From Strobilurus pachycystidiatus (lineage: Eukaryota > Basidiomycota > Agaricomycetes > Agaricales > Physalacriaceae): 64,000 bases of DNA. Every line of letters starts with the position of its first letter. Positions within the stretch are counted from its first letter, which is position 1. The stretch covers positions 1 to 64,000 of the forward strand of contig JAHLMK010000018.1 of the NCBI GenBank assembly GCA_019915135.1, given 5' to 3'. Under the pieces are notes generated by a model. That model made no database searches, had not been told where the DNA came from, and saw only the letters and a program-made list of their open reading frames with translations. Shown here piece by piece: positions 56,793 to 64,000 of this stretch. A program made the translations under genes and the position numbers.

Positions 56793-59300
56793 ATGTCCGT
56801 CATTAACCCAACCGGACTCACCGCTACCCAGCACCTGTTGGAGGATAAATCAAACTTCTACACATGGGTGATCCAGGCCGAAGAGTGCCTCACCGGAAAA
56901 GGCCTTAAAGGCTACATCGATGGAAATATCCTACGACCCAGCGCAAACGGTACCGTATCGACGACCGACACCGCCGTATACTCCAAATCCCCATCCCTCG
57001 AAGAGTACCTCTACCGCGACGGCGTCGCACGCTCCATTATCGTCAACAGCCTCGTCAACCCCGTTGGTGCTGGCGCAGACCGCACCGGATCCGCGCAAAA
57101 ATGCTGGGAGTCGATCATCGAGACGTGTGCGCCACAGAGTGATGCCGCCATATCCCTGGCTGAACGTGAGCTCACCGATACTGTCTTGACCGACGACACT
57201 ACAAAAGAGTCAATTCAGGCTCACCTCACTGAGCTTCGAGACCGCCGCCATCGCCTACAGGAACTGGGACGAACCTACACCGACAAGGAGTTCAGAGGCA
57301 TCCTCATTCGATCCCTGCCCCCGACTCCAGAGTGGACCGCATTCATCAGTACACTCTATACTCCCAACCTCACCGATGCATACGCCCTTGTTGTATCGCA
57401 CGCCTTGACGCTCATTGCTATCCGCACCAGGGCAGCCAGTACCGCCGGCCACGCGTACTTTGCGGCTTCGAGCTCATCGTCGTCGCAACGCCGATGCTCT
57501 AACCCCAACTGTAAGGCAAGGAACAGAAGCAGTCACTGGCTCAAGGACTGCTACTGGCCTGGGGGAGGGAAAGAAGGTCAATTCCCAGCGAACTTTGGGT
57601 CTCGAGGTGGCAACTCACAGACACAATCTGCACCCTCAACGCCAGCTGCAAATTTTGCGTACGCACCACACTATGCGCTCATGGCGAGGACAAGGAGTTT
57701 CGACTGGGCAGATGAGCCGTGTGGTATTGAGGTCATGTCGGATGAAGGCGTCACTGCACCACGCCGCACTACGGTCGAGGACGATGTTGAGGAGCCGCAT
57801 ATTGTCATAGAGGACGTCCTTCCGGATACAGCTGCCCATCTCCTCGAGCAAATCAACCCGTCAAAGGCGTTCATTACAATTAGCCACGCAGTGGGTAATA
57901 CAACCACTCACCGTGTCCCGCTTGACTCAGGTGCCTCTGACAACTTCTTTCGACACGAAGGAGGCTTCACAAACTACCAATCGATCCCTGTAACGTACGG
58001 GCAGTCGGCACAATCCAGCGGCGGCTTCGCAATCATGGGCAGAGGATCAGTGACAAAGAAGGTCCTACGCCACGGGAAGTGGGTGACGGTAACGTTCAAA
58101 AACGCGTTGCACGCACCAACGCTTGCGTCCGATCTCATTTCGGTCAGCCAGTTGGACCGAGCAGGTTGTGTTTCGTCGTTTGGAGGAAAGGCGGCCACTG
58201 TCAAGAAGGACGGCACCCTTCTGTTTACGGCGGAAGAGTCAGATGGAATGTACTTTGTGCAGATGGAGCCCTTACCCGCCGCAATGCTCTCGACGAGCTC
58301 GCCAGCATCACTCTGCCAATGGCACCGCCGACTCGCGCACGGAAACGCTGACGCCATCAAGGAAATGGCGGATAAAAAGCTCGTAGACGGACTCACGATC
58401 ACATCTCGCGATACGCCCGGTCAATGCGTCGATTGCATCCTTGCTCGCCAAAGTCGTCGCCCATACGACAAGCCAACGGATCCTGACGTTGACGTCCTTG
58501 AACTGGTGGCCTTCGATTTATGGGGACCGTCGCGCACCGCCACGAAAACGGGCAACCTGTACTACATGGCAATTGTAGACTCGGGATCTGGAGGCAAATG
58601 GGCGGAGTTCATGAGGGACAAGAGCGATGCGTCGACAATTCCAGCGTTTGACCGTTTCCGAGTCATGGCTGAGGCAGAGACAGGGAAGCGAGTAAGAAAG
58701 GTCCGAACAGATAACGCCTTCTCATCAAAGGCGTGGGAGGACTACTTTACCAAACACGGTATCTTGCACGAAACCACAACGCCGTACTCGTCTGCGCAGA
58801 ATGGACTCGCCGAACGCGCTATCCGACAGATGACCGACGACATGCGGGCAAACCTTCGTGATTCTGGACTACCTCCCGAGTACTGGGCGTATGCTGTCGC
58901 ACATGGCGCCTACACTCGCAACTACATGCCCTCTCGTCGCCATCCAGGACGGATACCTCTCGGGATCTTCACCTCGAAACGTCAGGACGTGTCGCATCTA
59001 CGCGTCTTTGGATCGCGTGGTTGGGCAATGGTGCCGACGATCAATGGAAATCAAATTGACGGTGGAGACAAGATTGACGATCGCGGGATCGAGTGTACCT
59101 TTCTGGGGTATGCTCCTGGGTCGGGGAACTATATTCTCGAAGACAAACAGGGTCGCTTATTGACGCTCGGAACGTCCGCTTCGAGGAAGGTGTACCCCAT
59201 CAAACGCTTGAGTCAGACGACATTGACTTCACGCCTGTGGGCATTAACCCACAACACCAAGGCGGTACGTCGGTCGTTGACTCGCGTAATGTGGATGTAA
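56793..59300 (+). CDS. gag-pol: Copia Gag-protease-integrase polyprotein (5' part of gag-pol)
   Basis: An 835-codon frame from ATG 56793. Gag spans about the first 220 residues, followed by a variant zinc knuckle near residue 231 (CSNPNC, seven residues, His, four, Cys). The aspartic protease motif DSGAS lies near residue 379. The pre-integrase HHCC region includes WHRRLAHGN and CVDC. The integrase core has Asp in FDLWGP, Asp in VRTDNAF and Glu in QNGLAERA. The natural reading ends at about 59160 (ILEDKQGR); the last 45 residues of this frame are out-of-frame sequence after the break. Confidence 0.93.
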   Translation: MSVINPTGLTATQHLLEDKSNFYTWVIQAEECLTGKGLKGYIDGNILRPSANGTVSTTDTAVYSKSPSLEEYLYRDGVARSIIVNSLVNPVGAGADRTGSAQKCWESIIETCAPQSDAAISLAERELTDTVLTDDTTKESIQAHLTELRDRRHRLQELGRTYTDKEFRGILIRSLPPTPEWTAFISTLYTPNLTDAYALVVSHALTLIAIRTRAASTAGHAYFAASSSSSSQRRCSNPNCKARNRSSHWLKDCYWPGGGKEGQFPANFGSRGGNSQTQSAPSTPAANFAYAPHYALMARTRSFDWADEPCGIEVMSDEGVTAPRRTTVEDDVEEPHIVIEDVLPDTAAHLLEQINPSKAFITISHAVGNTTTHRVPLDSGASDNFFRHEGGFTNYQSIPVTYGQSAQSSGGFAIMGRGSVTKKVLRHGKWVTVTFKNALHAPTLASDLISVSQLDRAGCVSSFGGKAATVKKDGTLLFTAEESDGMYFVQMEPLPAAMLSTSSPASLCQWHRRLAHGNADAIKEMADKKLVDGLTITSRDTPGQCVDCILARQSRRPYDKPTDPDVDVLELVAFDLWGPSRTATKTGNLYYMAIVDSGSGGKWAEFMRDKSDASTIPAFDRFRVMAEAETGKRVRKVRTDNAFSSKAWEDYFTKHGILHETTTPYSSAQNGLAERAIRQMTDDMRANLRDSGLPPEYWAYAVAHGAYTRNYMPSRRHPGRIPLGIFTSKRQDVSHLRVFGSRGWAMVPTINGNQIDGGDKIDDRGIECTFLGYAPGSGNYILEDKQGRLLTLGTSASRKVYPIKRLSQTTLTSRLWALTHNTKAVRRSLTRVMWM

Positions 59301-61153
59301 ATCCTCCCGAGCCTGCACCTGCACCTGCGAGTCCGAGTACCCAACCCGGACGCGTACCTGTAACCGTCAACGCCGAGCCGCGACGATCAGGACGCGTATC
59401 CCAACCTTCTCGAGTTGCGCGTGAAAATGCGACTTTCGAGCAGAAGGAGAAGGACGCGCAAGCCTTGGGGGAGGAGTGGGCCTCTAGAGATCCCAAGGCC
59501 CGCGTTGCATTCTTAGATCCATCTTCGCGTCTTACCGGTGAATTGGACGACCACATCGCACTGATGGCCACCGAACCTGGCCTCTCACGAGCACCCCGAA
59601 CGTATGCCGACGCAATGAAATCAGACGCAAACCGCTGGCGCGCCGCAATGGATGTCGAGATGGATCAACACCGAGTGAAGGGAACATGGGAGTTGGGTAC
59701 TCCCCCCGCTGGTGCGAACGTCATGGCATGTCGCTGGGTATACGACGTCAAACTTGATGGGGACGGTCAACCGATCCGCGACAAGGCGCGCCTTGTTGGC
59801 AAGGGTTTCACTCAGCAGCTGGGTGTTGACTACACCGAGACTTGGGCCGCTGTCTCACGCATGGAGTCGATTCGCATGACCGCTGCAGTCGCCGCATCCA
59901 TGGATCTGTCACTTTGGCAGGTGGACTTCGTAGCCGCGTACCTCAACAGCGTTCCCGATGTCGACATATGGATGCAACAACCACCCGGATACGTGGTAGA
60001 AGGACGCGAGTCCGAGGCCTGCCATCTCAAAAAGACTATCTATGGGACGATGCAGGGCGCACACGACTGGGCTCGGACCCTCGAAGAGGGCTTTGTATCC
60101 ATTGGCTATACCGCATCGAAGGCCGACCCATGCATCCGTGTCAAACGCGAGGACGGTGATTTTACGCTGACGGCAACGTATACGGATGACGTGTGGGGAG
60201 CTTCCTCGAGTCAAGGAGTTGGTGAGTTGCGGAAGTCAGAGCTTGCCAAGCTATGGGACATCAAAGATGTGGGGGAGAATCATCGCTTGCTTGGTATGCG
60301 CTCCGACCAGGACCTGGAGAAGGGAACTGTCTCCTTGTCCCAGCGTGCGTACTTTGAAGAAGTCTTCATTCGCCACAATCTCACTTCTATCACGCCCCGC
60401 TCGACGCCACTCCCTGTCGGTATCAACCTGGACGCTACCATGTCACCAACCACCGACGCCGAGAAGGAAGCAATGGCCGACATACCCTACCGCGCTGTGC
60501 TCGGATGTGTTATGTGGGCTCAACTGGCCACACGTCCTGACTTATCATTTGCAGTCAGCCTACTTTCCCGATTCCAGAACAACCCCGGTATGGACCATTG
60601 GCGCGCCCTACTCCACGTTATGGGGTACATCAAGTCAACGATTGACTATGGTATCACCTTCTCCCGCGACGCACCGCTCAAACCCTTTGGATACGTCGAC
60701 GCGAGCTACGGGGATTGCCCTGACACTAGGCGTTCAACGTCTGGTCAAGTATTCATGATGGCCGGGGGACCGGTATCATGGAGCTCTAAAAGACAGTCCA
60801 CAGTTGCACTGTCCACTGTCGAGGCCGAGTACGTATCGCTCTCTCGGGGCGCGCAACAGCTTCGATGGATGTTTGCTTGGATGGACGAGGTTGGACTACC
60901 ACAAGAGCGCCCGGGACACCTGAAGGGTGACAACGAAGGGTCGGTTAGCCTTACCAGGAACACCCACGGCCACCACCGCGTCAAACATATCGACTTACGC
61001 GCCCACTACATTTGGGAGCTCGTCACCGCTAAAGAACTTGTTGTCGACAACATCCGAGGGACCGAGAACCCGGCCGACTTGTTCACCAAGCCCCTTCCTC
61101 GCGACTCTCACTACCGCTACCTCGCCGACCTCAACGTCGTTCGCCTTGAATAG
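59160..61153 (+). CDS. gag-pol: Copia reverse transcriptase-RNase H (3' part of gag-pol)
   Basis: This frame lies -1 to the first and continues it at about 59160 (IDARNVRFEEG follows the integrase end), stopping at TAG 61151-61153. After a Pro-rich linker, the reverse transcriptase begins near WRAAMDVEMDQH and carries ACRWVYDVK, ARLVGKGFTQ, the Asp of VDFVAAYLN and an active-site YTDD (the common fungal copia form is YVDD). RNase H motifs follow: GYVDASYGDC, STVEAEYVSLS, GDNEGS and RGTENPADLFTKPL. There is no classic slippery heptamer at the junction, so a single lost base is more likely than programmed frameshifting. Confidence 0.92.
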
Positions 61154-61160
61154 GCGTTCG

Positions 61161-61172
61161 GACGTGGGGGAG
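61161..61172 (+). other. Polypurine tract
   Basis: GACGTGGGGGAG ends directly at the first base of the 3' LTR, the position required for plus-strand priming. Confidence 0.8.
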
Positions 61173-61499
61173 TGTTGAAGTTCGTCCTTGCGCCACGGCG
61201 AACTTAGTTACCTTATTCGGACATTGCGCCACCCAGGCGCCTGTACAGTTGTGACTCATTCTCGATCGCTTATATATAGTAGAGTATTTTCGTCTTCGAT
61301 ACCTCAGTCGTCTCGCTTACGCTGCGCACGTCTGAGGTATGTATTCTTACCGATATCTATGGACACTCGTACTTACTATTCGTGTAGAACCCTACTCATA
61401 GTTCTCCTCTGTTCTTAGGTATGAGTAGTCTCTAATACAGTCGTCTCGCTTACGCTGCGCACGTCTGAGAACCCTACTCATAGTTCTCCTCTGTTCTTA
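61173..61499 (+). repeat. 3' LTR
   Basis: It is 327 bp and identical by inspection to the 5' LTR, with the same TG..TA termini and followed by TGATC. Its last 26 bp (61474-61499), read on the minus strand, now encode the end of the neighbouring membrane protein. Confidence 0.97.
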
Positions 61500-62606
61500 T
61501 GATCATCAAAGAAAAGACGAGAAAGACCAGAGCCAATGACCACGCATTCATGGGCGTAGATATCGAGCAGTTCGCCAGCGCGATGTCGTACGAAACGGAT
61601 GTATTGAAACATTCCAGTGCGGTCATGTTGACAGAGCTCGGAAGATTAGCCATAGAAGACCCATAGATGTCGGAGTCATTGAAGATGGCGGTGTTGTTGT
61701 AGCCGTCGACACTTAGTGCGGCACTGCTAGCACGATAGTACATCCACACGCTCTCTGGAGGAACGACCGAGACATTGAACGGTTGAACGGTGGCGTTCAC
61801 AGTAAGAACCGTAGAGAAGCAGGGAATTACACCACGAACAGGGTAAACAGTTCTGTTGAGCTGCCACGCTATATCGCTTGAGAGACTTTGAACGAGCTCA
61901 AACATGGTGTCGTTGTCGGCCACAATCCGGACTGTCGTGTTGGTCTTGCCATCGTTTGAGCACAGAAGGTACGAGGCCATGCTTTGAGCACCGCCAGGAC
62001 GGCTACTATTGGATGGCAGCTCATACTTTGTTGATACATCAACGACTATAAAATGTGGCGCAGGTTGACAGCACTCACATCGTTGTTGTAGATGTAGGTT
62101 GGAGAGCCGTGATTTCCGTACGAGATTGGATGGAAGTAGTACGGAAATCCGCGACCAGAGACACCACGACCAGATGTCCCGTACGATGAAGGATATCCGC
62201 TGCCAAATGTCCTGTGCGCATCGTTGGACATAATCATCCAAACAATCGACGGAACCACTTACGAATTGCCTGAAACACCTGTGCGAATACCACCGCCGAC
62301 CTTCCGTCCTGCGAAAGGTTGACCTTTGGAAATTGTCTTGATGTGGCTGCTACCGGCATTGGATGACGAAGGAGCCCTCTTGGCACCGGTCGACGAGGTG
62401 AACGAGCTCCAAGAGGCTGAAACGTGGGACGAAGATTCGCCCCCCGACGAGGAAGAAGAGCGGCTGGATCCTGTTCCACCACCTTTACCGTCGCTGCCAC
62501 CACTGCGCCCACCGCCACCACTGCTGCCGCCGCCGCCGCCTCCACCCCCGGACCTTCGCTTGGAAAGTCTCCGGCGGATAGTAGACGCAAGAGCTGAGAG
62601 AGCCAT
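61474..62606 (-). CDS. Gly/Ser-rich membrane protein, C terminus replaced by LTR sequence
   Basis: Three exons, 62263-62606, 62079-62211 and 61474-62025, with introns of 51 and 53 bp, give 342 residues from ATG 62606. A short basic N terminus precedes a Gly/Ser-rich region (residues 20-65), then repeated Gly-Arg-Gly and Tyr motifs (SGRGVSGRGFPYYF). An extracellular-looking domain follows with many Asn-X-Ser/Thr sites and the motifs YELPSNSSRPGG and YYRASSAALSVDGYNNTA. The end is one hydrophobic span (WSLALVFLVFSLMI). From memory these motifs recur in a family of uncharacterised basidiomycete proteins, probably surface-anchored. The reading crosses into the 3' LTR at 61499 and stops at 61474, adding residues IRTEENYE. 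The original last residues (six after the shared Ile) lie on the far side of the element at about 56322-56342. The mature domain is intact, so the protein may still work. Confidence 0.85.
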
Positions 62607-62934
62607 GTATGATTAATGTGTTAGGATAAGAGTGATGAAGGGTGAGAAGAAGGAAATATGAACAGCTGAACTGTATTTATCGACCACTGAACAATGGAAG
62701 CGGAAAGTTCCGGACCGTGCGACGATCTTGCTTATTGTTGGTGACGGCAGTCGTTGTGCTAGAGAAGACTGCACAGCCAGTGGAAAGATAGGTGCGCGCA
62801 GGGGAGCAGTGATACGTGGCGTCAATCATTTAGCAACCGACACGTTGTTTCGTCGTGGGCGAGAAACAACCTGGAAACAACCTGCCGAATCCTTTTTGGG
62901 TAACAGCTTCTGAGGCTCCGACTCATCTTGAATC
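62607..62934. other. Promoter region of the membrane-protein gene, no gene seen
   Basis: About 330 bp lie between the start codon and the inverted-repeat element. No strong motif was recognised. Confidence 0.4.
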
Positions 62935-63584
62935 GTGTTGCCGCGAGGCAGAGGTAGCTTGAACCCTGACCTTGACTCGACTCGACTCGTTACCTTATTA
63001 GGAAAGCGAGTCGAGTCGAGTTTGATGGCCTCGCGCCTCCCTCGTTCAAGGACTGATGCGTAGTTTGATGGCTGCCGCACTCCCTCTCTGGTGGCATGTA
63101 GTGAGAGATTTCGATAAATTCGTGTGTTATGGACTGCCGCCGTGGCCTATGGGCACTGAAGCTGTGGCAAAAGACTCCAACAAGCCAGTAGATAGAAATA
63201 TCGGGCCCCGGGCGCCGTACTTTGAGCCGGACTGCATGAAAGTGTGAGATATCCGTGCTGCTCAGCAGCTGAGACGATGAAAACATCAATTTCTCATCCA
63301 TTCACCCCATTATCATTGCCAAACTGCATTCAGCCATTATGGATGTTCATTTCGTACATTTCCCATACTCACTAACAGCCGTTCTACGGTACAGTCTTCT
63401 GGAATCCACTGAAGGACATGCAGAACTCGAACAAATGCGCCATCTTGCGCCGAAATGCCGACTGCCATTTTGGGAGGTTTCCTCGAGGTACCTTGATGGC
63501 GCCTCGAACTCGACTTGACTCGACCAAGCGAGGTAACTCCGGTCCGCTGCCTCGAGCTCAACTCGACTCGCCTCGCGGCAACAC
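62935..63584. mobile_element. 650 bp MITE-like element with 15 bp terminal inverted repeats
   Basis: GTGTTGCCGCGAGGC (62935-62949) is repeated exactly inverted at 63570-63584. CTCGACTCG-type words cluster just inside both ends. There is no coding capacity and no clear target-site duplication. Confidence 0.55.
62975..63021. repeat. Perfect 15 bp hairpin
   Basis: ACTCGACTCGACTCG (62975-62989) and its exact complement (63007-63021) flank a 17-base loop. It lies inside the left part of the MITE-like element. Confidence 0.9.
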
Positions 63585-64000
63585 TAATCTTGATCTTCCT
63601 GACCTCAGCGGAATCGGCACGGCACAGTCGGCATGACGGCATCTTCAGGCCGGCCTTCAGTCGGCCGTCAATGGCCTGCACAGTCGAGAGAACGAATCCA
63701 AGTACTCTCCCCTGATGACCTACGTTTTCGTTGTACTACAACATCTTTTTGGCATTGCGTGCGCTGCAATGAAACCCATTGTCAGGGGGTTACGGCGAGT
63801 CCTGCATTGAAAGGTGAGTGTTTTGCCGCTTTATTCCCACCGAAACGCTTTCTTCCACAGTGTCTCTTGACTTAGAACCTCAAGGATTTAATTTGAATCA
63901 TTTGCAGAATGTTGGTATTGCATCAGAGCATGTGGTACATTATCATATTTACCGTAATCAACCACTCATCAGTGACGACCGCGTCGACGTAGCGAGCGCT
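63585..64000. other. Right edge of window, no gene seen
   Basis: Short overlapping frames only. A gene crossing the edge cannot be excluded. Confidence 0.4.

Larger units (their letters stand above)
56347..61499 (+). mobile_element. Ty1/copia LTR retrotransposon, nearly intact
   Basis: The 5153 bp element is flanked by the 5 bp target duplication TGATC (56342-56346 and 61500-61504). Two LTRs of 327 bp, a primer site, gag-protease-integrase and reverse transcriptase-RNase H frames, and a polypurine tract are all present in the copia order (integrase before reverse transcriptase). The LTRs are identical by inspection, so insertion was recent. A single frame break near 59160 separates integrase from reverse transcriptase. 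Confidence 0.97.

Overview
This window is the left end of a chromosome of a filamentous basidiomycete, most likely an Agaricomycete. The evidence is a run of CCCTAA telomere repeats at base 1, genes split by many 37-60 bp GT..AG introns, a DUF6535 membrane protein, a BCS1-type AAA ATPase with 13 exons, a conserved Gly/Ser-rich basidiomycete membrane protein, and a Ty1/copia retrotransposon. The species cannot be named from the sequence.

Layout. 1-130 is telomere. About 709-12708 is a subtelomeric higher-order repeat with an exact 5024 bp period, built from blocks in the order AB, ABB, AB, ABB, AB. It is packed with short palindromes and carries a recurring exon-like open frame. 12708-20766 is a second, unrelated array: seven exact 1051 bp units and a truncated eighth. 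20767-26390 is gene-poor and holds three decayed tandem copies of a small gene with a signal-like leader.

From 26.4 kb the sequence is ordinary euchromatin. In order it holds: the DUF6535 protein (+), a Cys-rich coiled-coil protein (-), the BCS1-like ATPase (+), a thioredoxin-fold ER-type protein without CXXC (-), an inverted decayed duplicate of that gene (+) that includes its promoter and intron positions, a protein-kinase-like gene (-) with a terminal-inverted-repeat element 65 bp upstream of its start codon, a disordered basic protein (+), two unrecognised proteins (+), and a four-exon protein with SVVSG repeats (-).

A 5153 bp copia element (56347-61499) has identical 327 bp LTRs, a 5 bp target duplication, a half-tRNA-iMet primer site and one frame break between integrase and reverse transcriptase. 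It sits inside the last codons of the Gly/Ser-rich membrane-protein gene and swaps that protein's tail for a few LTR-encoded residues. A second short inverted-repeat element (62935-63584) lies just upstream of the same gene.

There is no operon logic; neighbouring genes are functionally unrelated. The connecting themes are chromosome-end repeat amplification, gene duplication followed by decay, and transposable-element insertions at the edges of genes. Exon boundaries were inferred by eye from reading-frame continuity and splice signals; no homology search or expression data were available.
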